The notes under the pieces were generated by a model. The model saw only the letters and a program-made list of their open reading frames with translations. It was not told the origin of the DNA and searched no databases. A stretch of 64,000 nucleotides of DNA from Actinomadura rayongensis (GTDB lineage Bacteria > Actinomycetota > Actinomycetes > Streptosporangiales > Streptosporangiaceae). The stretch is taken from contig NZ_WUTW01000001.1 of NCBI RefSeq assembly GCF_009831215.1, positions 1,879,423 to 1,943,422 of the forward strand. The letters run 5' to 3'. Shown here one piece after another: positions 12,582 through 20,509 of this stretch. Every line of letters begins with the position of its first letter. Position 1 is the stretch's first letter. Both the position numbers and the translations under genes were made by a program.

Positions 12582-14014
12582 GCGGACCGGCCGCCGCGCC
12601 GGACCGTAGGGGACTTGCAGTGAGCGAACACGACTTCCACCTCGGCGTCGACATCGACGCGGACTTCGACGCGCCGCCGCCCGACGCGCCGCCCGCGCCG
12701 GTGGTCGCGGTGGTGGGCCGCCCGAACGTCGGGAAGTCCACGCTGGTGAACCGCATCCTCGGCCGCCGCGAGGCCGTCGTGGAGGACGTTCCCGGCGTCA
12801 CCCGCGACCGCGTCGCCTACGACGCGACGTGGAGCGGGCGCCGGTTCACCGTGGTGGACACCGGCGGCTGGCTGCCGGACGCGCGCGGCCTGGCCGCGTC
12901 GATCGCCGAGCAGGCGCGGCTCGCGGTGGACCTCGCCGACGTCGTCATGTTCGTGGTGGACGCCACCGTCGGCGCGACCGACGTGGACGAGGCCGTCGTG
13001 GAGATCCTGCGCCGCTCCGGCAAGCCCGTCGTGCTCGTCGCCAACAAGGTCGACGGCGTCTCCGCCGAGGCCGACGCGGCGCTGCTGTGGAACCTCGGGA
13101 TCGGCGAGCCGCACCCGGTGAGCGCGCTGCACGGGCGCGGCAGCGGCGACCTGCTGGACGCGGTGCTGGCGGCGCTGCCGGCCGAGGCGCCGCCGGAGAC
13201 GTTCGCCGAGGCGGGCGGGCCGCGCCGCATCGCGCTGGTCGGCCGCCCGAACGTCGGCAAGTCCAGCCTGCTGAACCAGCTCGCGGGGGAGACCCGCGCG
13301 GTCGTGGACGCCGTCGCGGGCACCACCCGGGACCCGATCGACGAGGAGATCACCCTCGGCGGGCAGGTGTGGCGGTTCATCGACACCGCAGGGATCCGCC
13401 GCCGCCACCGGGAGAACCAGGGCGCCGACTTCTACGCGACGCTGCGGACGCAGTCGGCGCTGGAGCGCGCCGAGGTCGCGGTCGTGCTGGTCGACGCGTC
13501 GGAGTCGCTGGCCGAGCAGGACCTGCGGATCATCTCGATGGTGGTCGACTCGGGCCGCGCGCTGGTGATCGCCTACAACAAGTGGGACCTGCTGGACGAG
13601 GAGCGCCGCCACTACCTGGAGCGCGAGATCGAACGGCAGCTCCACCACGTCCGGTGGGCGCCGCGCGTGAACGTCTCGGCCCGCACCGGACGGCACATGG
13701 AGAAGTTCGTCCCGGCGCTGGAGACCGCGCTCGCCGGCTGGGACCAGCGCGTCCCGACGTCCAAGCTGAACCAGTTCTTCGCCGACCTCGTGAACTCCCA
13801 CCCGCACCCGATCCGGGGCGGCAAGCAGCCGCGCGTGCTGTTCGCGACGCAGGCGGGCGTGCGCCCGCCGCGGTTCGTGCTGTTCACGACCGGTTTCCTG
13901 GAGGAGGGCTACCGCCGGTTCATCGAGCGGCGGCTGCGCGAGGAGTTCGGGTTCGCGGGCGCCCCGCTGGACGTCACGATGAAGATCCGCGAGAAGCGGG
14001 CCCGCAAGAAGTAG
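12578..14014 (+). CDS. der: GTPase Der (EngA)
   Basis: Essential ribosome-assembly GTPase acting on the 50S subunit. It has two tandem G domains, each with GRPNVGKS (around residues 47 and 225), DTGGW/DTAGI switch motifs and NKxD (NKVD and NKWD), followed by a KH-like C-terminal domain. The roughly 40-residue acidic N-terminal extension is common in actinobacteria. GTG 12578 overlaps the cmk stop; GTG 12620 is a possible internal alternative. A perfect terminator follows. Confidence 0.96.
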   Translation: MSGPAAAPDRRGLAVSEHDFHLGVDIDADFDAPPPDAPPAPVVAVVGRPNVGKSTLVNRILGRREAVVEDVPGVTRDRVAYDATWSGRRFTVVDTGGWLPDARGLAASIAEQARLAVDLADVVMFVVDATVGATDVDEAVVEILRRSGKPVVLVANKVDGVSAEADAALLWNLGIGEPHPVSALHGRGSGDLLDAVLAALPAEAPPETFAEAGGPRRIALVGRPNVGKSSLLNQLAGETRAVVDAVAGTTRDPIDEEITLGGQVWRFIDTAGIRRRHRENQGADFYATLRTQSALERAEVAVVLVDASESLAEQDLRIISMVVDSGRALVIAYNKWDLLDEERRHYLEREIERQLHHVRWAPRVNVSARTGRHMEKFVPALETALAGWDQRVPTSKLNQFFADLVNSHPHPIRGGKQPRVLFATQAGVRPPRFVLFTTGFLEEGYRRFIERRLREEFGFAGAPLDVTMKIREKRARKK

Positions 14015-14020
14015 CGACGA

Positions 14021-14050
14021 GACCCGTCCGGGAGTCTTCCCGGACGGGTC
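14021..14050 (+). terminator. Perfect 13-bp terminator hairpin after der
   Basis: GACCCGTCCGGGA (14021-14033), loop GTCT, TCCCGGACGGGTC (14038-14050), seven bases after the der stop. It closes the cmk-der operon. Confidence 0.75.
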
Positions 14051-14127
14051 CCGCCGTGTCAGGATCGGGCGGACCGGATCTTTCTCCACCGTCCCCCGCC
14101 CGGGACGGCCCGGGCGCGCGAGGTGAC

Positions 14128-14331
14128 ATGAAGCTCCTGATCCTGCTGGCCGTCGCTGCCGTCTGCATCGCCCTCAGCTTCGTCTGGCACGCGCCGTGGA
14201 TCGGCGGCGTCGGACTGCTGGTCGCCTTCGTCGGCATGTTCACCGACCGCGACGACGTGGACGTCCGCGACGACGGCGGCTACGAGACCAGCAAGACGGT
14301 GCGCGACATGCGCCGGTCCCGCGGCCGTTGA
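14128..14331 (+). CDS. Small two-helix membrane protein
   Basis: A 67-residue protein with two hydrophobic helices (LLILLAVAAVCIALSFVW and a second at about residues 25-38) and a charged cytoplasmic-type tail (TDRDDVDVRDDGG, ending RRSRGR). The ATG is preceded by GAGGTGAC. Unknown family and function. It lies between the der terminator and a convergent membrane protein gene 17 bases downstream. Confidence 0.65.
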   Translation: MKLLILLAVAAVCIALSFVWHAPWIGGVGLLVAFVGMFTDRDDVDVRDDGGYETSKTVRDMRRSRGR

Positions 14332-14348
14332 GCCGCGCCGTACCGGCG

Positions 14349-14990
14349 TCAGTGCCGGTCGCGCAGTTCACCGGCGGCCCGTTCGCTGGAGTTGCGTCCG
14401 GCCCGTCCGTGCGCGGGGACCGGCCGGCCGCGGTTCTCGCCGGTGCGCTCCCACTCCGGCGCGGCGCCCTGGCGCGGCGCGCCGCGTTCGGCTCCGGCGC
14501 CCGTCCCGGCCGCCGCGGCGGCCTCGGCACGGCGCGCCTCGCGGACGCCGACCACGGCGAAGCGGCCGAGGGCCAGTCCGGCGAGCATCGTGATCAGCGC
14601 GCCGAGCCCGGTGGTCAGCGAGAGCACCACGGCGACGCGGTGCCCCAGGCTGTCGCCGAGCGGAGCGCCGAGCCCGCCGCCCCACAGCGCGGCGATCGTC
14701 CCGCCGGCCACGAACCACAGCCCGCCGGCCGCGGCGAGCCAGCCGCCGAACATCGCGACGGCGCGGTTCGCGGCGAACATCAGGATCAGCCCGCCGATGA
14801 TCGTGGCGACCGCCGGCAGGATGATCAGCCAGAGCCGGTCGGTGGTGAAGTGCCAGGCGCTTTCGGGTGCGAACCCGAAGTAGGCGTACGGCCCGATGAA
14901 GGGCATCAGCCCACCCCACAGCCCGAGCAGCGTGAGAAGCATTCCGCTGAGGGCACCCCTGGTGCGCGGTGCCCGCATGGTCCGATTCAT
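14349..14990 (-). CDS. Four-helix membrane protein with charged tail
   Basis: A 213-residue protein with four predicted membrane segments in its first about 150 residues (GMLLTLLGLWGGLMPFIG, LWLIILPAVATIIGGLILMF and two more) and a soluble Arg/Gly/Ala-rich tail. GGAGG lies 6 bases upstream of the ATG at 14990, which sets the start; the GTG two codons earlier is too close to that site. No family is recognised. It is transcribed divergently from the deoxyribosyltransferase/Nudix fusion at 15085. Confidence 0.75.
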   Translation of the reverse strand: MNRTMRAPRTRGALSGMLLTLLGLWGGLMPFIGPYAYFGFAPESAWHFTTDRLWLIILPAVATIIGGLILMFAANRAVAMFGGWLAAAGGLWFVAGGTIAALWGGGLGAPLGDSLGHRVAVVLSLTTGLGALITMLAGLALGRFAVVGVREARRAEAAAAAGTGAGAERGAPRQGAAPEWERTGENRGRPVPAHGRAGRNSSERAAGELRDRH

Positions 14991-15084
14991 GGTCACCCTC
15001 CGGGGTGAATTAGGTGCGTTCTGCTTGGCGCGCCCCCTACCCCCGGCCTCCCGGTCCGAACATGCGCGAAACGAAAGGCGGATC

Positions 15085-16230
15085 GTGAACGCCGAGGTCA
15101 GCGTCGTGTTCGCCCCGCAGGAGCCCCCGGACGCGTGGGCGGCGGCGGTGTTCCTGGCGGGCCCGTCGCCGCGCGCGGCGGACGTCCCGTCGTGGCGTCC
15201 GGCGGCCGTGGCCGAGCTGCGGCGGCGGTGGAAGGGGCCGGGACGGCTGGTCGTGTTCGCGCCGGAACCGCAGGACGGGTGGCACGGCGACTACCTCGGC
15301 CAGGTGGACTGGGAGGAGCGCTGCCTGCACCTGGCCGACGAGGTCGTCTTCTACGTGCCGCGCGACCTGGACACGCTACCCGGCTTCACGACGAACGTAG
15401 AGTTCGGGATGTGGCACGCCAGCGGGCGCGCGGTGTTCGGCGCGCCGCCGGACGCCCCGAAGAACCGGTATCTGCTGCACCACGCCGTCCGGTCGGGGAT
15501 GCCGGTCGCCGAGGATCTGCCGGGGACGGTCGCGGCGGCGCTGGAGCGGATCGGGACGGGCGCCGTCCGGTCCGGGGGCGAGCGCGAGGTGCCGCTGCTG
15601 GTGTGGCGGGAGCCGTCGTTCCGGCGGTGGTACGCGGCGCAGCGCGGCGCGGGGAACGTGCTGCTCGGGGCGCGGCTGGTGTGGCGGCTGCCGGTCAAGG
15701 GCCGTCCGGCGGCGTTCTGGGCGCTGAGCGTGCGGGTCCTGGTGGCCGCCGAGGACCGGGTGAAGGACGGCGAGGTCGTGCTCGGGCGCCCGGACGTGTC
15801 GGCGGTCGTGCTCTACCGGCCGCGCCCGACCCTGGACGAGACCGAGATCGTGCTGGTCCGCGAGTTCCGCGCGCCGGGCGCGGCGCCGGACGGGTTCGTC
15901 CAAGAGCCGCCCGGCGGGTCCGGTCCCGGCGGGCCGGTGGAGACGGCGCTCGCGGAGGTCGTCGAGGAGACCGGGCTCGTCCTGGCCGCGGACCGGCTGC
16001 GGCCGTGCGGGACGCGGCAGGTCGCGGCGACGCTCTCGGCGCACCGCGCGCACGTCTACGCCGCCGAGATCACCGACGCCGAGCTGGCGCGGCTGCGCGC
16101 GGCGGGTCCGCTCGGCGTCGCGGCGGACGGCGAGGTCACCCAGGTGGAGATCACGACCTACGGGGAGCTGTGCCGCGACGGCCGCGCCGACTGGTCCGTC
16201 CTCGGGATGGTCAGCGCGGCGCTGCGCTGA
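15085..16230 (+). CDS. Nucleoside 2-deoxyribosyltransferase-like / Nudix fusion
   Basis: A 381-residue two-domain protein. Residues about 1-150 match the nucleoside 2-deoxyribosyltransferase-like family (VFLAGPSPR, SWRP, VVFAPEPQDG, a WEERCLHLADEVVFYVPRD region, FTTNVEFGMW), which transfers or hydrolyses base-deoxyribose or base-ribose bonds. Residues about 235-381 are a Nudix domain with AEVVEETGL: the metal-binding EE pair is kept, but the box Arg is Ala and the first box Glu appears to be Gly. Coupling N-glycosidic cleavage to diphosphate hydrolysis suggests salvage or sanitation of modified nucleotides; substrate unknown. GTG 15085 follows AAAGG. The 3' end overlaps the convergent esterase gene by 20 bp. 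Confidence 0.8.
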   Translation: MNAEVSVVFAPQEPPDAWAAAVFLAGPSPRAADVPSWRPAAVAELRRRWKGPGRLVVFAPEPQDGWHGDYLGQVDWEERCLHLADEVVFYVPRDLDTLPGFTTNVEFGMWHASGRAVFGAPPDAPKNRYLLHHAVRSGMPVAEDLPGTVAAALERIGTGAVRSGGEREVPLLVWREPSFRRWYAAQRGAGNVLLGARLVWRLPVKGRPAAFWALSVRVLVAAEDRVKDGEVVLGRPDVSAVVLYRPRPTLDETEIVLVREFRAPGAAPDGFVQEPPGGSGPGGPVETALAEVVEETGLVLAADRLRPCGTRQVAATLSAHRAHVYAAEITDAELARLRAAGPLGVAADGEVTQVEITTYGELCRDGRADWSVLGMVSAALR

Positions 16231-17173
16231 GCGCCCGCCGCACGAACCGGCCGACGTCGCGGATGGACGCGCGGGACTCGGGCAGCAGCGGGCCGAACAT
16301 CTGGAACACGTGGATCTGCCGGTCCCAGACGTCGAGGACCACGGGGACGCCCGCGTCCGCGAGCCGCCGCGCCATCTCGGCGGAGTCGCTGTACAGCAGC
16401 TCGGTGGAGCCCGCCGTGAGCAGCGTCGGCGGCAGGCCCGTCAGATCGGCCCGGACGGGCGAGATGTCCGGATCGGACGTGTCGAGGTGCCCGGCGAACG
16501 CGTCCACCAGCCGCTGGAGCAGTTCGGCGGGCGCGGACGGGTCGAGCCGGACGTTCTCGTGCGCGAGCTTGGCCGTCAGGTCCAGGTCCAGCGCGGGGGA
16601 GAGGCCGACGAGCGCGGCGGGCATCGGCAGGCCCTCGGTGCGGGCGCGCAGCGCGGTGGCGAACGTGAGGTGGCCGCCCGCCGAGTCGCCCATGATCACG
16701 ACGTCGGCCGGGTCGCGGGACGCCAGCAGCCACCGGTAGGCGGCGACGCAGTCCTCGACCTCGCGCTCGAACGGGACGGCCGGGTACATCCGGTAGTCCA
16801 CCGACAGCGCCGGGACGCCCGCCGCCGCCCCGAACCACGCGACCATCCGCCGGTGCGTGTTGAGGCCGCAGCTCACCCATCCGCCGCCGTGCAGGTAGAG
16901 GATCGCGCGGCTGCGGTCCGGCCCGACGCCGCGTCCATGGACCCATTCGGCGCCGAACCCGTCGAACCGGACGGGTTCGCAGGACACGCCGCGCGGCGTT
17001 CCGGCCCGTCCGGCGAGCCGGTCGATCCGGGCGACGCGGCGCAGCGCGCGGTCGTCCAGCGGGCGGGCGGCCAGGCGCGCGAGCCGGGGCCGGACGACGC
17101 CCCGGACGCCGCCCGCCACGGCCCGCGACCGCAGGCTGGCCCGGCCGCGCCGTTCGATCACAAGGTTCTCCAC
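16211..17173 (-). CDS. Alpha/beta hydrolase, HSL-type esterase
   Basis: Hormone-sensitive-lipase family carboxylesterase, 320 residues, probably acting on short acyl esters. It shows the oxyanion motif YLHGGGW, nucleophile elbow GDSAGG, and late Asp/His candidates (ELLYSDSAEMA; IHVFQMF). The GTG start at 17173 begins VENLVIERRG. No signal peptide. It is divergent from the molybdate operon, with a 150-bp spacer. Confidence 0.87.
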   Translation of the reverse strand: MENLVIERRGRASLRSRAVAGGVRGVVRPRLARLAARPLDDRALRRVARIDRLAGRAGTPRGVSCEPVRFDGFGAEWVHGRGVGPDRSRAILYLHGGGWVSCGLNTHRRMVAWFGAAAGVPALSVDYRMYPAVPFEREVEDCVAAYRWLLASRDPADVVIMGDSAGGHLTFATALRARTEGLPMPAALVGLSPALDLDLTAKLAHENVRLDPSAPAELLQRLVDAFAGHLDTSDPDISPVRADLTGLPPTLLTAGSTELLYSDSAEMARRLADAGVPVVLDVWDRQIHVFQMFGPLLPESRASIRDVGRFVRRALSAAPR

Positions 17174-17324
17174 GCGTCCTAACTACCCCGCCGCAGTCCG
17201 CGCGGCCAAGGGCCCGCCGCCGGGCGGCGTGCGGCAGTTGCCACCTCTGGATCGCGGTCACGGTCGCATCTCGAAGGGCAGAGGCGACTATAGGGTGGTA
17301 TCTGCGCATCGGTAGGGTTTGCTC

Positions 17325-17735
17325 GTGACGACGTTCCGGATCAGTGAGGCCGCCGCGCTGCTCGGCGTCAGCGCCGACACCGTCCGGCGGTGGGTGGACG
17401 GCGGGCGCCTCGTCGCCGACCGGGACGAGCACGGGCACCGGCGGATCCCCGGCGCGGCCCTCGCGGAGTTCGTCCGCGCGCAGGCGGCGGGCGGCGACCA
17501 GGCCGAGCGGTTCTCCTCGGCGCGCAACCGGATGCGCGGCATCGTCACGGCGGTGATCCGCGACGGCGTCATGGCGCAGGTGGACGTCCAGGCCGGGCCG
17601 TTCCGGATCGTCTCGCTGATGAGCCGCGAGGCGGCCGACGAGCTGGGCCTCGAAGTCGGCGTCGTCGCCGAGGCCGTCGTGAAGTCCACCACCGTCGTCG
17701 TCGAACGCCCCGACCCCCCTGGAGACGCACGATGA
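17325..17735 (+). CDS. HTH-Mop regulator of molybdate transport
   Basis: A 136-residue fusion of an N-terminal MerR/excisionase-type helix-turn-helix (FRISEAAALLGVSADTVRRW) and a single C-terminal Mop/TOBE domain (RNRMRGIVTAVIRDGVMAQV region), which binds molybdate in ModE, ModC and Mop proteins. It is the first gene of the mod operon and overlaps modA by 4 bp, so it most likely senses molybdate and controls uptake. It differs from classical ModE, which has a winged helix and paired Mop domains. GTG 17325 follows AGGG at 7 bases. Confidence 0.82.
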   Translation: MTTFRISEAAALLGVSADTVRRWVDGGRLVADRDEHGHRRIPGAALAEFVRAQAAGGDQAERFSSARNRMRGIVTAVIRDGVMAQVDVQAGPFRIVSLMSREAADELGLEVGVVAEAVVKSTTVVVERPDPPGDAR

Positions 17736-18487
17736 AACGCATCCTGAGCGCGGCCGTCGCGGCCCTGACCCTGCTGACGGCCGCCGCGTGCGGCGACGAC
17801 GGCGGCAAGAGCGAGGACAGGACGCTGACCGTCCTCGCCGCCGCGTCCCTCACCGAGACGTTCACCGCGCTCGGGAAGACGTTCGAGCGGGCCCATCCGG
17901 GCGTGAAGGTGCGGTTCAGTTTCGGGGGGAGTTCGGCGCTCGCGCAGCAGATCGTCCAGGGCGCGCCCGCCGACGTGTTCGCCGCCGCGAGCCCGGCCAC
18001 GATGAAGACGGTGACCGACGACGGCGACGCGTCCGGCGCGCCGCAGGTCTTCGCCAGGAACCGGCTGGTCATCGCCGTGCCGAAGGGCGCCGCGAAGGTC
18101 CACGCGCTCAAGGACCTGGCGGCGAAGGGCAACAAGGTCGTGCTCTGCGCCGAGCAGGTCCCGTGCGGCGCCGCCGCGAAGACCGCGCTCGCCGCCGCCG
18201 GGCTGACGGTGCGGCCGGTGTCGCGGGAGCAGGACGTCAAGGCCGTCCTGACGAAGGTCCGGCTCGGCGAGGCCGACGCGGGCCTGGTCTACCGGACCGA
18301 CGTCGGCGCCGCCGCCGGCCAGGTCACCGGCATCGACTTCCCCGAGGCCGCGCAGGCGATCAACGCCTACCCGATCGCCGCGCTCGCCAAGGCGCCGCAG
18401 CTCGCGCTGGCCCGGCAGTTCGTCGCTTTCGTGCTGTCCCCGGCGGGCCAGGACGCGCTGACCAGGGCGGGTTTCGAGAAGCCGTGA
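17732..18487 (+). CDS. modA: Molybdate ABC transporter substrate-binding lipoprotein
   Basis: Captures molybdate or tungstate outside the membrane. It has an N-terminal lipoprotein signal peptide with lipobox ending TAAAC (Cys about residue 20), then the ModA signature LTVLAAASLTETF, FSFGGSSALAQQI and GAPADVFAAAS, which supply oxyanion-binding Ser residues. 251 residues. It overlaps both neighbours by 4 bp in the order regulator-modA-modB-modC. Confidence 0.94.
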   Translation: MKRILSAAVAALTLLTAAACGDDGGKSEDRTLTVLAAASLTETFTALGKTFERAHPGVKVRFSFGGSSALAQQIVQGAPADVFAAASPATMKTVTDDGDASGAPQVFARNRLVIAVPKGAAKVHALKDLAAKGNKVVLCAEQVPCGAAAKTALAAAGLTVRPVSREQDVKAVLTKVRLGEADAGLVYRTDVGAAAGQVTGIDFPEAAQAINAYPIAALAKAPQLALARQFVAFVLSPAGQDALTRAGFEKP

Positions 18488-19287
18488 CGCGCCGCCGGGA
18501 CGGGAACCGGGGCCGGGCACCGCTGGTGCTCGTGCTCCCGGCCCTCGTCGGGCTTGCGTTCCTCGTCCTGCCGCTCGTCGGCCTGCTCGCCCGCGCGCCC
18601 TGGACCACGCTCGGGACGCGCCTCGCCGAACCGCAGGTCCGCGAGGCGCTGCGGCTCAGCCTGGTCACCGCGACGCTCGCGACCGCGCTCTGCGTCCTGT
18701 TCGGCGTGCCGCTGGCGTGGCTGCTGGCGCGCGTGCCGTTCCCGGGCGTCCGGCTCGCGCGGGCGCTGGTCACCGTCCCGCTCGTGCTGCCGCCGGTGGT
18801 CGGCGGCGTGGCGCTGCTGCTCGTCCTCGGGCGCCGGGGGCTGGTCGGCCGCTGGCTGGACGACGCGTTCGGCGTCACGCTGCCGTTCACCACGGCCGGC
18901 GTCGTGCTCGCCGAGACGTTCGTCGCGATGCCGTTCCTCGTGATCAGCGTCGAGGGCGCGCTGCGCGCCGCCGACCGGCGCTACGAGGAGGCCGCCGCCA
19001 CGCTCGGCGCGGGCCGCTGGACGGTCTTCCGCCGCGTCACGCTCCCGCTCGTCGCGCCCGGGATCGCGGCGGGCGCCGTGCTGTGCTGGGCGCGGGCGCT
19101 CGGCGAGTTCGGCGCGACGATCACGTTCGCGGGCAACTTCCCCGGCCGCACCCAGACGATGCCGCTGGCCGTCTACCTGGCGTTGGAGAACGACCCGCAG
19201 GCCGCGATCGTGCTGAGCCTCGTCCTGCTGGCGGTGTCGGTGGCCGTCTTGGCGGCGCTGCGGCGGCGGTGGGTGAGCGCGCCGTGA
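18484..19287 (+). CDS. modB: Molybdate ABC transporter permease
   Basis: Membrane subunit of the molybdate importer, 267 residues, with five to six hydrophobic segments. The cytoplasmic EAA loop reads EEAAATLGAGRWTVFRRVTL, the docking site for ModC. Late in the protein GEFGATITFAGNFPGRTQT is the conserved ModB stretch. The GTG start overlaps the modA stop. Confidence 0.93.
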   Translation: MTRRRDGNRGRAPLVLVLPALVGLAFLVLPLVGLLARAPWTTLGTRLAEPQVREALRLSLVTATLATALCVLFGVPLAWLLARVPFPGVRLARALVTVPLVLPPVVGGVALLLVLGRRGLVGRWLDDAFGVTLPFTTAGVVLAETFVAMPFLVISVEGALRAADRRYEEAAATLGAGRWTVFRRVTLPLVAPGIAAGAVLCWARALGEFGATITFAGNFPGRTQTMPLAVYLALENDPQAAIVLSLVLLAVSVAVLAALRRRWVSAP

Positions 19288-20333
19288 GCGGGCTGGACGC
19301 GCGGATCGTCGTCCACCGCCCGGGGTTCGCCCTCGACCTGGCGCTGACCGCCGCGCCCGGCGAGGTCGTCGCGCTGCTCGGCCCGAACGGCGCGGGCAAG
19401 TCGACGGCGCTGCGGGCGCTCGCCGGGCTCGTCCCGTCCGGCGGGCACCTGTGCGTGGACGGCGCCGACCTGTCCGCGCTGCCCGCCGACCGGCGCGGCA
19501 TCGGCATGGTGTTCCAGGACTACCTGCTGTTCCCGCACCTCAGCGCGCTGGACAACGTCGCGTTCGGGCTGCGCTGCCGGGGCGCGCGCAAGGCGGCGGC
19601 GCGCCGGGAGGCGACGGGCTGGCTGGACCGGATGGGCCTCGCCGCGCACGCCGCGTCCCGGCCGCGCGCGCTGTCGGGCGGGCAGGCGCAGCGGGTCGCG
19701 CTGGCCCGCGCGCTCGCGGTCCGGCCCGGCCTGCTCCTGCTGGACGAGCCGCTGTCCGCCCTCGACGCCCACACCCGGCTGGAGGTCCGCGCCGCGCTGC
19801 GCCGCCATCTGGACGGGTTCGCGGGCGCGGCGGTGCTCGTCACCCACGACCCGCTGGACGCGATGGTGCTCGCCGACCGGCTCGTCGTGCTGGAGGCCGG
19901 GCGCGTCGTGCAGGAGGGCGCGCCCGCCGAGGTCGCGCGACGGCCCCGCACCGGCTACGTGGCGCGGCTGGTCGGGCTGAACCTGTTCCGGGGACGCGTC
20001 GAGGTCCGCGAGCACGGTCCGGTCGCCGTTGTCCAGGACGGCCCGTCCATCGACATAGCGACCTCACTGCGAGGTGAGGTCTTTCTTTCCTTTTCGCCAG
20101 CCTCGGTCGCGCTCTACCGGACCCGGCCGGACGGCAGCCCCCGCAACCTCTGGCGCGCGACGGTCGGCGGCGTCGAACCGCAGGGCGACCGGGTCCGCGT
20201 GCGCCTGGACGCTCCCGGCCGCACCGTCGCCGCGGACGTCACCCCGGCCGCCGTGGCGGACCTGGGACTCGTCACCGGGAGTGAGGTCTGGACATCGGTC
20301 AAAGCCACAGAGATCCAGGTATACCCGGCATGA
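19284..20333 (+). CDS. modC: Molybdate ABC transporter ATPase
   Basis: Energises ModAB. It has Walker A GPNGAGKST, Q-loop VFQDYLLFPHLS, signature LSGGQAQRVALARAL, Walker B LLLLDEPLS, H-loop VTHD, and a C-terminal Mop/TOBE regulatory domain from about residue 275. 349 residues. The codons around 20065-20100 (tctttctttccttttc) are oddly AT-rich, a local composition break inside the TOBE region. It is the last gene of the operon. Confidence 0.93.
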   Translation: MSGLDARIVVHRPGFALDLALTAAPGEVVALLGPNGAGKSTALRALAGLVPSGGHLCVDGADLSALPADRRGIGMVFQDYLLFPHLSALDNVAFGLRCRGARKAAARREATGWLDRMGLAAHAASRPRALSGGQAQRVALARALAVRPGLLLLDEPLSALDAHTRLEVRAALRRHLDGFAGAAVLVTHDPLDAMVLADRLVVLEAGRVVQEGAPAEVARRPRTGYVARLVGLNLFRGRVEVREHGPVAVVQDGPSIDIATSLRGEVFLSFSPASVALYRTRPDGSPRNLWRATVGGVEPQGDRVRVRLDAPGRTVAADVTPAAVADLGLVTGSEVWTSVKATEIQVYPA

Positions 20334-20340
20334 ACGGCCG

Positions 20341-20383
20341 CGGACAGGACCGTGCCAAGGCCCCTGAGCAGGGGTTTTGTCCG
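20341..20383 (+). terminator. Terminator-like nested hairpin after modC
   Basis: The inner stem CCCCT/AGGGG (20361-20365 and 20370-20374) has loop GAGC and is followed by TTTT. An outer stem, CGGACA (20341-20346) with TGTCCG (20378-20383), encloses it. It ends the mod operon just before the pckG control region. Confidence 0.6.
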
Positions 20384-20430
20384 TGATAAGCATCACAAAT
20401 GGATGCCGGATCACCCAAAACCGGGCGTGA

Positions 20431-20444
20431 TTGGTCCAGACCAA
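20431..20444 (+). promoter_or_regulatory. DasR-like operator upstream of pckG
   Basis: TTGGTCCAGACCAA is a perfect 6-bp-arm inverted repeat and differs at one base from the DasR-responsive element core TGGTCTAGACCA known from Streptomyces. DasR is a GntR-family repressor released by amino-sugar phosphates. The site lies 66 bases upstream of the pckG start. Whether this genome encodes DasR is not visible here. Confidence 0.6.
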
Positions 20445-20509
20445 ATGGAAAAGACGTTCGGTTTTGTTCATGATGCGAGGATCCTGCGAACAGCAAGAAG
20501 GAGTTGCCC

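Noticed and set aside
18484..20333. Horizontal transfer of the mod operon suggested by an AT-rich patch near 20065-20100
   Set aside because: The patch is about 35 bases, the rest of the operon has the same composition as its neighbours, and the frame is intact.
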